Source: Patagioenas fasciata (Eukaryota > Chordata > Aves > Columbiformes > Columbidae). From it: 64,000 bases of DNA. This document shows positions 53,601 through 64,000 of this stretch, piece after piece. The notes under the pieces are model-generated. The model was not told the origin of the DNA. It saw only the letters and a list, made by a program, of their open reading frames with translations, and did not search any database. The stretch spans positions 63,797,501 to 63,861,500 of the forward strand of contig NC_092520.1 of assembly GCF_037038585.1 (NCBI RefSeq), written 5' to 3'. Made by a program: the position numbers and the translations under genes. How positions within the stretch are numbered: position 1 is the first letter of the stretch; each line of letters opens with the position of its first letter.

Positions 53601-56600
53601 AAATTTTTAAAATGCACTGAGGCATTGACAAAATGTTTGGGACCAAATACCTACAAAACAGAGAAGTCTAACAGTCACAGTAATGCTAACTAGTGGCATA
53701 AAAAGCAAGAAAACATTTCTGCTTAAACTTGCTGACAGGCATGAGAGAAGTGCTAACATCCTTGAGGTTCTCACAGGGTCAAACATAAAGGTATCTGTAT
53801 TAGTGCAGCTTCCCAAGACATTGTGAAATGGTACTTGTATATACTTCCCACCATAAAGGAAAAACAAAGTTGAAGCCTCAGGGTCAAAGAAATTAAACCC
53901 AAAATAGAATTTAAAAGTTGTTCAATTAAACCTTCAAGTAATAAGATACTTAAAGGGTCTTCTTCCAAAAGCAAAACAATCTCTGTGCTGATCACGCATA
54001 TTTGCATGCATCAGAAATTCAACATAACTACCCTTCCTACTCTCTTACTTGAGCAAGTCCATTAAATGTCTAATAAAGTCTCCTTGACCAAGTAGTAAGT
54101 AGCGCCTCATGGCCTGCATGTGTTCTAGTAAATTGTACTTCTTATTGAGAACATCTAGCAGGTATTTGCTGGTCTCAAAATAAGCTGCATCAATTTTCTC
54201 TTGAAATGCATTTTCCAGATCTGTGAACAAATCAGCAGCTAAAAGAAAAAAAAAAAAGTTAAAATTAAATTAGTATTATTCCAAAACTGGGGCAAACAAG
54301 CTCTGGAATCAAAACATGCAAATAAAGAAATTGCTATTTCTTCTGATCCACTATATTATACATTAGGTACAGCAAAAGTGAAAGCAAGTCTAAAGCAGCC
54401 CATACTTCAACATTATTTTAACCTGTGCCCAGCTTGTACTCTCCAATAATAGTCTGTATTATTTCACAAAAAAATGAATGATTTTCAGCTTGCTGAAATA
54501 CCACAGTTTACAGAATCAAGTAATTTGAAAAAGGTCTAAAAGCTCAGAGTTAGGAAAAAGTTTTGTCAGGGGGATCTAAATCAGAAGTCACTTCTAGGAG
54601 CGGGGGGGGGGGAAGAAATCAAAGAATCAGTCAGAAAAATCAACAGAAAAGAGTTCCCACATACAAGTCAGAATGATACAGGATGGAATATACTTGCAGT
54701 ATCTAAGGGATAGCCAACAACCTAAATTTTTCTTCTCCACCTTTAATGCATGGCACTTTGGGGTTAGAAAGTAGGACACTGTCCTTTAGTAGGAAGTATA
54801 TTTCACTTTTTTCTACACCTAAAAGCTTATTAAGAAAGGAAATGCAACAAACGCTGTTAAGAGAGAGCAAGAAATGTGGCCTCTTCAGGCAACATGGACT
54901 CAAATTACAAGTACTGGACTGTCAACTGCCGTAAGATTTGGACCTTCCTCTGCATTAAAGGATTTATTCTCACTTTCAACATTTTTTAATCACATAACTA
55001 TTGCTCTAAAAGCAAAAAATGAAGATTCAGGTACCAAATTAGTGTAAGACAGTGCATGGTCTGCTCCAGGATTAGTTTCAACCTGTACTGCAGACAGGAA
55101 AAATAAAAACCAAGTTGCATGTTGTTCTGATGAAAGTCAGCCTCAATAAATAAAATGCTTTTAAACTGAAAAAACAAACAGTGATTCTAATTAAGAGGTT
55201 ACTCTTTACTGAGGGAAACCTCTCAATGTGTGGTTCAACTACATTCCCTGAAGCTTCCAAACTCTCATTCTTTGAAGCTCTCCATAAGACACCAAAAGTG
55301 CAAGCATATGTAGAGATGTCAAAGAGGTGACACTTGTATAATACATTACTGTGCTCAAAATCCCTATGCTAGGAGAACACTACTTAGTCAAGTAACACAC
55401 AAGAATCTTAGGAGATGTGATAATTACTACAGGCTGTTGTAAGGCATCATCAAATTGCCCATTTCAGTCACCAGACAGCAGACCAGAAGAGACAGCTCAC
55501 CAAGGTCTCTGCTGACTCTGGTCAAGGCAGAGACCTGGTGTGATCTGACAAAGCAATTCTCACATTGCTCAGGTAAGAAAGCAGGGTTCCCACTGCTGGG
55601 AAAAAGGGAAATACATCAGTTTGTGCAAATGCACTTCTCTCACTGGTACAGGGCAACAAGGTAGTGAGAATGTCCAATTAATTCTGACTTTCATCTTGTC
55701 TCTCCCCATCAGCAGATCCTGTCCTCTTAACAGCTGTCTTCACAAGATGGGTTTGAGTGCGGCTGCTGCATGGATAGTGGCACCAGTCATCTGATCTGCC
55801 ACATGGCTTCACTGCTGGCTTTAGTGGAGGAAGGAAGAATTTCTAGAAGGGGCAAAAAGCTAAAAGAGGAATTTCACAGACAGAAGAACACTATAAGTTA
55901 CAACACCCCATGTCAAACCCATTTTCATCAGGGGCCACATCAGCCTCACGGTTGCCTTCGAAGGGCCAAATGTAATTTTAGGGCTGTATAAATTTAATTA
56001 CTCAGCCCTTTGAAGGCAACCGTGAGACTGATGTGGCCCCCGGTGAAAATGAGTTTGACACCCCTGCTCTAAGTATCTTTCCATAAGATGCTCTCAGCCT
56101 CATGAACAAAGCAGAAGAAGAGAACAAGACAACCAAAAAAGAGTTATAAGCTAGTACCTTCAGCTACTGGACACAGAGATTGAGCCTAGGACTAGCTGAA
56201 GGCACAGGCAAAGCCAGCAGGCAGTTGCCCAGTTTGCCCACGGCAAGCCTATCAAGTCACACATGCTGGTCCTGCCTTCACTCAAGTAGGGGTGATCATG
56301 TCTAAGGCAGCACCTATGGTTAAGGACACATGGACCAGCCTCAACTTCTTGTTATCCCAAGCAGAAAAAGAAAATAACAACAAACTTTCTCCCCTCTTTA
56401 GTGCTTCCCCTTGCCTGGAGGGGAGTGACCTGGCCACTGCCCTTTATCTCTGAGACTGGAAAATTCAAGATTACATGTGTAGCTATAATGTACCATTCTG
56501 CATACACACACACGCCAACACAGGCGATGCACCATTCCTGTTTGACATGCAAAACTACTGAGAAAAAAAAGAAATCGCTTACATCAACAACCAAGAGGCC

Positions 56601-59600
56601 TAAGCCCAAGTTTATAAAGCTGTGAAAAATTATCTCGAGACACTGTGAAAAGACAGAAATGGGTCAAGAAAGGCTCAGGCAAAAAGCACTGACAGACAGG
56701 TCCCATGGGTTGCTATTGAATGTAGTGGTCTCATGTCATTCCTGGTTTGGGAGTTCCCAAACTGTGGACAGCTAGAGGTCAAATCTGGGATCACTTTATC
56801 TGCTCTTTCTACTGTCCTTCTTCCCCAAGTGCCTGCTACAATCCCCTGTCAGGCAACATGACCAACTTCTACACTGTTCTTCACCTCTGGCTTCCTGTTT
56901 TAATGCATGTTCAAACAGCTTTTTACATCATGATTCCTTCAGCATCAAAAGGAAACTGGGGAAACATGAGTTAAGGTTCCAAAGCAAATTAAAGAAATAA
57001 AAAACACCACCACCAAAAAATAATAATAAAAAAATCCACACAACCTCAAAACAAAACAAAAACCAAACCCACCAAAATCAGCCAAACCCATCAAACATTT
57101 GGATTAAAAATGAAAAAAAGCATCCAGAATTGAGGCTAGCACCCTAGCTTTCCATCATCTTATTACAAGTAAATATCCAAAGGGGAGTCTCAAGATATTG
57201 TCATATGGCACAGACAAGGACAACAGGACACATTTCCAACACCAGTGATACAGAATGTTCTTTCTGTATTGAATGGGTAAAATGCCCTAAACACAAATGC
57301 AGTTTCATGCAGAATCAAGGCAGGGCAATACTATGAGGTATTTAAGCTGCAGCCCATAAGCTCAGCACGCCTGCAGCACACTGCAGATAGAGTGGATAAC
57401 ACCCGTTTCTAAAACTACACTTCTCTCAGAAACACATATTCTCAGCACTTAAGATAATGTACTTGCTTTGAAGCTCTCATCCCCTACATAATAGAGAACC
57501 TATATTTGTGTGGATCATCCATTCACTCAAGGAGAGAGAAACAAGTGAAAATTTAAAAAAAAATACTGGAATAGCATGGCCATAAACACTGTAAAGTGGT
57601 GAAAGTGTGTAGCCAAAGAATGGTTTTGCCTTTTTCAGGAGTAGCTCGCAAGATGATGATTCAAATGCATTTACAGCCCTTATTCACTTAACCTTGACCC
57701 CCTTCTGCACTTTAAGTGCATCTTTGACTGGGCAAGCACCATACATTGTACAAATATCACATTACTAGACGAAATATTCTTGCAGATGTGAAAGGGATTT
57801 TATTATTAGAACACCTTTCACGGAGCTACTCATTCATGTTTAAAGTCCGTGCCGTGAAGAGTTAACATAAAAACTAATCCAAGATTAATCTGGAGAAGAA
57901 AAAAAAAAAAAAGAACACAACAAAAAAACTCACAAAACCAAGCTTTGAAGTCACATATAATAAAGACATATCTGAGAACAGGAATAACAGAGAAGACATT
58001 GTACAAGATGTCCAAAAGTGCAAGGAAGATGTTCTTAGAAAATTAAGTCAAGAACTAGACAGAAAAACAAATGTTTAGATAATTCTTCTCTTGGCAAAAG
58101 CTGTATTTACTAGTAAGACATCATTATACTTCTAAAAACTATGTACAAAATTTCATCAGAGAAATTATCCCAGTGATCTACATCTTAACTAGACTCCTTT
58201 TGATATATTAGACAAATTATAAAAAGAAGTTATAGTAGTAAAGTATCACCTTCACCAGAAGAAAGCAAACTGTCTTTTCTCCCAGATGTAGCAGCATCCT
58301 CTGCATTACCTTACCCTCCTTCTTAGTATTTACACAAGAAGTCTCCATTTTTTACATATTTCTTATTTGCAATCTTTCATCATAACAATGTTAATTTCAT
58401 TACAAAGAAAATGCCACCAAAGAACAAGCACAAATGATACATAACTTTTCATTCATTAAGACTGAAATCATATTTGTTTCTTTTTAGAAGAACCTGAAGG
58501 AATCCTGATAGTTAAGTTTTGGTTGGCATCCCAATTTTAAGTAATCTTCAAAAATACTTTTATTAACCTTCCACATACTCAGTTTTCTTCAGACATATTA
58601 TATTGTTAGAGTTCATTTACAGAAAGGCTTCTGTCCTGCCTGTTTTTAATGCTCATTCTCTTACTTATAACTAACACACTATTTATTATCTTTTTAATCA
58701 CAGAATTAATTCAGTATTATTACGGAATCATCCGATGAAGTGTTTGATGAGAAGTCACAAGTACTAAATTGTTACTGTGGCACTCAAGAATATCCCTGCC
58801 CCCACCCCAGCCCTCTCAACAAAATTCAGCTGAAGGCAGATTAGTTTCTGAATGGTTTCATTCAGAAATCCAGTACATCAGCCAACACCCAGCAAACCCA
58901 TCAAATTAAGAAAATAAAATGACACACATGCATCTTCATAAAGATGCAAATGCAAATATCCATTAAAATACCTGTATTCTAACACAGATGGGACTTCCAT
59001 ACTCCTTTCCAACCCCATGTCAGTTTACAGTCTAAGCCACATATTGCCCAGAGCTCAGTTCAAAGGGAAGATGTTGACAAACACTAATACCCTACCGTCT
59101 TTTGAAGACTCTGTCGATTTGGCCACAGCAATCATCTTTGTGGATGGAGTTTGATCATGACAAACTTGATGCAAGAAGTTTATGGATTTTCCTATTAGTA
59201 GGACCTGAACAAAAAATTATTTTAAGTGATTTGCGTGTAATAAACCAACCAAACAAAAAAAATCCGCAACACCACATAAAACCAACACCAAACAGAAAGC
59301 CACCCACAACTACCAGGACAACAGGATATTTTGTCATCTTTCTGTGGCCTTAGCTTCACAATCCCAACCACAGCAATCCAGAACTTCAATGTCAACACAA
59401 AATCTTTTTAAACACAAACGTCTTTCCCCTCTTTGAAATCTCAAACAAAGTTTATCAGTTAGAGAATGAAACACAGAAACAGTCTTCCTCAACAAACAAT
59501 TCTAAAAATCTTAATTGTTAAATTTTGTCTCTATTTTCTTAATGGAAATCTAAACAGCAGCATAGAGCAAATAAATCATTAGAAGGCTAATTTTCAAATT

Positions 59601-62600
59601 CATACCTTTTTCGATTGCTCCATGGTTATAAAAGAAGGGATCATTGATTTCCTCAAAGTGTATTTGTCGTGCCACAATCGATCAGTTTTAACTGTAGGAT
59701 CTGAAGCTACAAAAAACTGTAGATTGAAATAATTATTAAAAATGAAAAGATGAAGGCAAACTCTCTCCTCTAGTGTTTCATTTCTGTATTTAGAAAACTG
59801 TAAAAATATTCCAAGTTGTTCTTCTAACTTAAAAAAAATCAGAGCTAATCTGCAGAGTTGTCCTGGCAATTGATATGTAAATTGTACGTTGCCCAATATG
59901 AACTCTGAAGAAAAAAGTTAAAGAACGGCTCAAGCCCTTTTGGATTTCCTCCTATTGTAACAGATGCAGAAAACCAAAAAAAAAAAAAAAAAAAAACCCA
60001 AAAAACACAACCCCACACTACACACAAGAAATCCTGCAATTGAACTGGTGATCAAATGCTAAGGTCCTCAACTTCATACAAGAGAATACTTTCATTTGTA
60101 AGAAACTAAAACTACATTATTAGTTTTGTTAAAATGATTTGTAGATGGATTCTGTCTTCATCCTGTAAAACAAGATAACCATTTCTTGGACAAGAGCTTT
60201 TTTCACTGCCTCCAAATACCATTTCCACCAAGAATGACCAATGTACTTGTTCAACAATTGTGTCTATGATACAAGAATTGTAGCTTTAGGTATACCACAT
60301 CCAACAGATTTTCGGTATTAAGAACACTCTCACACTGCAAATGTAAGTTCTTAAACAAAGATTTTAAAGCTAACGAATTATATAAAAAGCAAAAAAACTC
60401 ATCTCACATGTCTGAGGAGTAGCTGGGAAAAAAAGGTAAAGACTATTTTACAGCCAGAAAGATTCATCAACATTTCACACAAGTCTCCTAATGCTGACCT
60501 TAAAGATCAGCTGTGAGTGATATTTGTACTCATTTTAATTTTGACTCAGATGGACAGTTTCAGAAATCAGACATCATATTTCACACTCAAGTGAAGTTAC
60601 TCAGATGTGTCTCAGAAGTGCTCAGTTCATTTTAAAAAATGATTCTTTGACTTCTTCAGACAACAAAAAAAAAAAAAGTCATTTTAACAACAGTGTACTG
60701 ATTGGAGACAGGAAAGAGAGTTAGGAGAGTTTAAAAAGCCATAAAACCATTTCTAAGAAGAAAAAGGGCAGTTACTAGAACTTGCTGTTACAGAAGTCAG
60801 AACAAATAACTCTATAGAGTTTCTAGAGGAACTCCAGAATGATAAACCTTTTCTACCCAATTTGACAACCCCCAAGTTATTTACAAAGCCAAGGATAACA
60901 GTAAGTAGTCAGAGCAGAATATTCTGAACTTTATTCCAAATATGAGGCTTGCACATTATACACTTCTCTCTTCAGAAGCAAGCATCTATTGTTAGTCCAC
61001 CATTCTGCCTCTAATAAACAGATTCGGGATATGATTCACTGAAGACAACACATATCGCTGCAACCTCCAGATATCACACTCACTGAATCCATTAAGAGAG
61101 TCACATTTCACGTTGTTATTGTGTATGTTACTTACTCATATGTTATACATTTCTACCACAGTCTACTTTTCAAATTCTCCTCTAAGCCTCTCACAGATTA
61201 TACTCCCACAAAGCCAACAAACAGATGATAAAACATTTATTGCATCACATACATTACCTCATGGTAGGTATCCTCCAGCTCTCCATCATAAATCCAGCGA
61301 TAAAGGAAATTCAGTACAGGATGGGATACCAGGCCAAGAATGTGCTGAACCAGAGATCTCATGTAGGGATCTCCTGTTTTAGTATAGGCATGAACTGCTG
61401 AGGCAAGTTCACCCCCTTTTCTCCCTGTAAGATCATAGTGGAGAAGAACAGAAATGTACCAAGTTAGAAAATATACACCAGACTTAAATTCCGAAGCCAT
61501 TGATTTTAACTAGTCATATGTCACTAAGAGCTTGCTGAACAGCAATTCTAAAAAAAAAAAAAAAAAAAAAAAAGCAAAACCACGTTTTTTAATGTTGACA
61601 GGGAATTCCCAGGTTTTGAGGCATGAATCATTGATCTCACTGAAGCTTTAAGCACAATTCTCTGGCACTGTGTTCTGTCTACTTTATGGTAGCTTGGAGG
61701 AATCAAAGGTTGACTTCATGCTGCTTTTCTTCCCCAACACCCCCACCAGAAGAGCATGTAAGGAGCCTTAGTATGTTTTCCTTCTCTCCTGTACCTGATC
61801 CTGTCTCAGATATTCTGAGTACATACAAACACATCTTTCCTGCCTCTTGGTTATCATTCCCCACCAAAGCTCCTTTAAGCAATATCTCTTCTTGCAATTG
61901 AAGAGTAAGATACTGAAGAATAAAAATAGATCTAGTACTTGTTTTGTTATTATGCTGCACAGCTTTAAAGCTTCTTGCAGCACAGACTGTAGCATTAAAA
62001 TTTTTCAGGAATGTCTCAAAATTAAAGCCTTTTTTTTTTTCAAATCACTACCAATTCCAATAATCAATGTAAAACAGATGTTGTAAGCCTTTCTTGTTCA
62101 AGATACTCTTTCCCAATGGCCACAATCTCCACTACTTTTTGAAGGCAGCAAAGCTGAAGTATCCCTCAAGGAGCATAGCCTACTGGCCAAAGTTCTAGCT
62201 AACTCTGACAGCACTCCTCAGCTCTTTTTTGTGGATTGCCAACACAGCCACACATTATTCACAGATTTGTAAAGTTTCACTGTTTCACATTAATCTGCAG
62301 AGAAGTGGCAAATCACTGCTATATGCCATCGCATAGAGAGGAATAGAATAGTACTCATACACAGTAAAGAGACTGAGCCAACCATTTAATACTGTATTAG
62401 TGGGGGGTTTTCCACAGTGCAAGATGACTAAAAGTAGGTGCTTAAAATTTGACTGATTTCTCAAGTATGTTTTGGTTTAAAAAAAATCCAGAAAGTGTAT
62501 CAAAAAACCACTATAATTCATCATGGTTTTTCTTAAACTAAAAGAGAAAGAATCTGTGGATTAGCTACTCAAAAATTTCTAAAACATAACAGTAACATTA

Positions 62601-62811
62601 CTGAGATCCACTTTTGGCATGACAACCACTCAAAGTTACATAGCTTCTCCAGAAATGTTAAACGAATGTTAAACAGACCTTGACAGTGATCAACAAGTGC
62701 TGCAAGGGTCTTTAACCTTATTTTAGGATCGTATGTCCAGACTAGAAGACGGCGAAGCGTTAAACTGCTCTCAAGTCCCAAATTCACGCCCTGATCATCT
62801 TCCAATTGCAA
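44517..62811 (-). CDS. TUBGCP3: TUBGCP3, gamma-tubulin complex component 3 (C-terminal 562 aa, 13 exons; 5' part outside window)
   Basis: Core subunit of the gamma-tubulin ring complex; with GCP2 and gamma-tubulin it forms the spokes that template microtubules at centrosomes and other nucleation sites (known of the family). Seen here: 13 minus-strand exons, all bounded by AG/GT, whose phases join without a break for 1689 nt to a TGA at 44517-44519. Conserved landmarks in order are [51 protein letters not shown] (GCP N-terminal/grip1 half), then [65 protein letters not shown] and [20 protein letters not shown] (GCP C-terminal/grip2 half, the gamma-tubulin-binding part). If it equals the human length of 907 aa, the first residue here is about 346. 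Introns run from 135 bp to 4857 bp. Two donors are the weaker GTCTGT form (after the 62679 and 52647 exon ends). No stop or frameshift was seen, so the gene appears functional. Confidence 0.97.
46170..46286 (-). CDS. TUBGCP3: TUBGCP3 coding exon 12 in window
   Basis: 117 bp, 39 codons, [18 protein letters not shown] through LTHFYQ. Acceptor ..TGTGTAG, donor GTGCCC (weak after +2). It contains an acidic SEDEEES patch, then the conserved [13 protein letters not shown]. Confidence 0.94.
46862..47002 (-). CDS. TUBGCP3: TUBGCP3 coding exon 11 in window
   Basis: 141 bp, 47 codons, [18 protein letters not shown] through ERKKQRELE. Acceptor ..TCTCACAG, donor GTACAA. Its Glu/Lys/Arg-rich end reads as a charged helix. 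Confidence 0.95.
47322..47922 (-). mobile_element. CR1 fragment in a TUBGCP3 intron
   Basis: Lies between coding exons 10 and 11 in the same orientation as the gene. Tail region agaataaaatcatttcagtt, sense ORF2 C-terminus with [20 protein letters not shown], ending at ggccacctgggcacactgct. The octamer tail is mutated. Confidence 0.92.
47979..48110 (-). CDS. TUBGCP3: TUBGCP3 coding exon 10 in window
   Basis: 132 bp, 44 whole codons, [18 protein letters not shown] through LLDSDSR. Acceptor ..TTCCAG, donor GTAAGT (consensus). The following 976 bp intron contains a CR1 in the same orientation as the gene. Confidence 0.96.
48246..48334 (-). CDS. TUBGCP3: TUBGCP3 coding exon 9 in window
   Basis: 89 bp. 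It completes the Glu codon, then [18 protein letters not shown] through YYITFE, phase 0 at donor GTATAC. Acceptor ..TTTTACAG. Followed by the shortest intron, 135 bp. Confidence 0.95.
48760..48865 (+). mobile_element. Possible MIR-type (tRNA-derived) SINE
   Basis: ctcagacagtccaggttcaa and ctccctgatgcaccac resemble the tRNA B-box part and downstream of MIR, then ggtaagtcactaatggtctc resembles its AAGTCACTTAACCTCTC segment. The 5' A-box region is poor and part of the core seems lost. In a TUBGCP3 intron, antisense to the gene. Confidence 0.45.
50817..50952 (-). CDS. TUBGCP3: TUBGCP3 coding exon 8 in window
   Basis: 136 bp, [18 protein letters not shown] through KLLKSMP plus one base of a Glu codon. 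Acceptor ..GTTGTAG, donor GTGAGA. The segment [12 protein letters not shown] is the conserved core helix of the GCP C-terminal domain. Confidence 0.95.
51642..51658 (+). repeat. Poly(A) run, 17 bp
   Basis: Followed within 50 bp by further A-rich runs (about 51659-51725), in the intron between coding exons 7 and 8. Confidence 0.95.
51784..51852 (-). CDS. TUBGCP3: TUBGCP3 coding exon 7 in window (69 bp)
   Basis: A small 23-codon exon, [20 protein letters not shown] then IAT. Acceptor ..TAATACAG, donor GTAATG. Too short to be found as a separate ORF; placed from its splice sites and phase. Confidence 0.95.
52647..52782 (-). CDS. TUBGCP3: TUBGCP3 coding exon 6 in window
   Basis: 136 bp. One base completes the Lys codon, then [18 protein letters not shown] through DVRLLE, ending in phase 0. 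Acceptor ..ATCCCCAG, donor GTCTGT (non-consensus at +3 to +5). Confidence 0.95.
54049..54238 (-). CDS. TUBGCP3: TUBGCP3 coding exon 5 in window
   Basis: 190 bp, [18 protein letters not shown] through HLMDLL plus two bases of a Lys codon. Acceptor ..CTTTTAG, donor GTAAGA. Holds the family-signature YLLLGQGDF segment that opens the grip2 half. Confidence 0.96.
54602..54612 (+). repeat. Poly(G) run
   Basis: About eleven G in a row (gcggggggggggg), a likely site of sequencing or replication slippage. Intronic in TUBGCP3. Confidence 0.85.
55899..56066. mobile_element. Second copy of the hAT-like foldback MITE
   Basis: Same family as the element near 1 kb: ggggccacatcagcctcacg on one arm and cgtgagactgatgtggcccc on the other, ending gagtttgacacccctg. 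Flanked by ctataagt (55891-55898) and ctctaagt (56067-56074), 7 of 8 matching. The left terminus is altered. It lies in the 4.9 kb TUBGCP3 intron. Confidence 0.85.
56998..57080 (+). repeat. A/C-rich low-complexity tract
   Basis: aaaaacaccaccaccaaaaa, ataataataaaaaaatccac and aaaacaaaacaaaaaccaaa; no coding potential. Intronic in TUBGCP3. Confidence 0.8.
59096..59204 (-). CDS. TUBGCP3: TUBGCP3 coding exon 4 in window
   Basis: 109 bp, [18 protein letters not shown] through STESSKD plus one base. Acceptor ..TTGTTCAG, donor GTAGGG. The end of the exon is a Ser/Lys-rich linker between the two GCP domains. The longest intron in the window (4857 bp) follows. Confidence 0.94.
59606..59716 (-). CDS. 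TUBGCP3: TUBGCP3 coding exon 3 in window
   Basis: 111 bp, 37 whole codons, [10 protein letters not shown] through TMEQSKK. Acceptor ..ATCTACAG, donor GTATGA. Contains the conserved [18 protein letters not shown] stretch. Confidence 0.95.
59976..59996 (+). repeat. Poly(A) run, 21 bp
   Basis: Uninterrupted A run followed by A/C-rich DNA, intronic in TUBGCP3. Confidence 0.95.
61258..61424 (-). CDS. TUBGCP3: TUBGCP3 coding exon 2 in window
   Basis: 167 bp. Two bases complete the Gly codon, followed by [18 protein letters not shown] through GELEDTYHE, ending in phase 0 at donor GTAATG. The acceptor is ..CTTACAG. Strong match to the family in the grip1 half. Confidence 0.95.
61550..61573 (+). repeat. 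Poly(A) run, 24 bp
   Basis: Uninterrupted A run in a TUBGCP3 intron (poly-T in the transcript). It lies 5' of the acceptor-side intron of exon 2 and is not a splice tract. Confidence 0.95.
62679..62811 (-). CDS. TUBGCP3: TUBGCP3 coding exon 1 of 13 in window
   Basis: 133 bp, entered in phase 0 after acceptor ..TTGAACAG and leaving one base of a Gly codon before donor GTCTGT. It encodes [10 protein letters not shown] through LAALVDHCQ, part of the grip1 half. The exon upstream in the transcript must lie beyond position 64000, because nothing GCP3-like is seen between 62812 and the edge. Confidence 0.95.
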
Positions 62812-63654
62812 CTGTTCAAATTAGAAACAGAAAAACATATCAAAGAACAAAAATGGCAAAACTGAAGCAGAACAGCTGTTCCATAGTTTTTTGTTCTAAA
62901 GTTAGCTTTTTACTAAAACACTTGAAATACCCAGTATTACAATGTTCTCACATTAAACCATTGGGACAAAACCCAAAAGCCACATGAGTGATAACAGAGA
63001 ATCAAGCGCAGGTGAAAGGATGGAGACAAGCAGAAGTGGAATAGGGCAAACAGATAACAAAGGACAAGAAAGTTAAAGAAAGCAAGGTGATAGATAGTCA
63101 CAAAAAGAGAAAAAGGAAAAGAAGACGACAACAGAGATCCTGAAAGCAAATACTGGCCAAAGAGATGCTCAGAAAAGAGTGAAGACAAACATCTAAAGGA
63201 AAGGAACGGTGCAGGAGGTAAAATTTCTATTACTGCACAGTCAGCTTATTTTAGTTCAACATGGGACAAATTCTGTTCAATGTCTTCCTCCAGAAGCCAT
63301 CAGAACTTCAGTTAGGTACATAGAGATATTAAGGAATTTCTACCACTGATAAAAAATTAAAAGCTATGAAAAGAAAAATCTGCCACAATGTGATTACCAT
63401 GAATCTTCCAATACCTCATACAAATACAGATAGGTAAGCAGGGCAAGAACACAACCTAAGAATACAGAGGCAAGTTCCACAGTCCAAGCAGATCAACTCT
63501 TAGAAAAGATGCTCTGTTTCTTCTTCTATGTCACAACCAATCCACCACTCCATGCTTCCAGGTCTAGTACATTTTTTTTGCCAAATACAAAGTATTAGTT
63601 AAGACTAAAGTCATCCACATTAAGCCCAGCCTTAAAGTCAGTTGAATTCTTAAA

Positions 63655-63862
63655 ATCATAGAATGATTTGGGTTGGAACGGTCCTTAAAGATCACCTGGT
63701 CCAACCCCCTGCCATGGGCAGGGACATCTTCCACCAGACTAGGTTCCTCAGAGCTCCATCCAACCTGGCCTTGAACACTCCAAGGGACAGGGCATCCACA
63801 GCATCTCTGGGCAAACTGCTCCAGTGCCTCACCACCATCACAGTGAAGAAATTCAGAAGCTT
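63655..63862 (-). mobile_element. CR1 3'-end fragment
   Basis: aaatcatagaatgatttggg, ccttaaagatcacctggtcc, ccaaccccctgccatgggca, ccatccaacctggccttgaa: the classic CR1 3' end, inverted. Upstream of the first TUBGCP3 exon in the window, so intronic in that gene. Confidence 0.93.
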
Positions 63863-64000
63863 CTGGATGCTCCTGCATCCACATTCTGCTTTTCCTTTTT
63901 AAACTCATGTGGGAAAAACATGGAAACTGGCAATAAGAAAGATATATGAGCAAGAACTGCCCTTTGTCTTTAGGCAAGAAATTATAAACACACATTTTCA

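Noticed and set aside
1..64000. Search for endogenous retrovirus, LTR pairs, CRISPR arrays, rRNA genes
   Set aside because: No LTR pair, primer-binding site, gag/pol/env likeness, spaced direct repeats or rRNA segment was seen. The only reverse transcriptase sequence is of CR1 type.

Overview
The window looks like nuclear DNA from a bird. It carries many 5'-truncated CR1 LINEs, most ending in the octamer-type tail (ATTCTATG/ATTCTGTG), and a vertebrate gene with compact GT-AG introns. Another CR1-rich sauropsid such as a crocodilian or turtle cannot be excluded from sequence alone. No bacterial or viral gene, CRISPR array or operon was seen.

The only host protein-coding gene I can support is the 3' two thirds of TUBGCP3 (gamma-tubulin complex component 3) on the minus strand, 62811 down to 44517. 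Thirteen coding exons join with unbroken phase into 562 residues ending in a stop codon. If the protein is as long as human GCP3 (907 aa), about 345 N-terminal residues lie beyond the right edge. The introns hold a CR1, a foldback hAT-like MITE, a possible MIR-type SINE and several homopolymer runs.

Downstream of the gene (43 kb to 1) the window is gene-poor. Its most notable content is a diverged direct duplication of the 3' end of TUBGCP3, 32.5-34.4 kb versus 43.3-45.7 kb, spaced about 10.7 kb. The duplicate keeps only a truncated last exon. It is strongly mosaic: about 235 bp of 3'UTR-like sequence next to the stop codon are almost identical, while flanks on both sides are much more diverged.

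The rest is ancient or mid-age repeats: fourteen CR1 pieces, among them a 2.3 kb CR1 at 11022-13304 whose ORF2 has only one stop and one frameshift, and an old degraded 1.5 kb CR1 at 20.2-21.7 kb. A second palindromic hAT-like MITE with a perfect 8 bp target duplication lies near 1 kb, and there are short simple repeats. I found no evidence for a previously undescribed system. The best leads are the mosaic TUBGCP3 3'-end duplication, the CpG-rich block fused to the 5' end of the young CR1, and a few motif-rich noncoding stretches that could be conserved enhancers.
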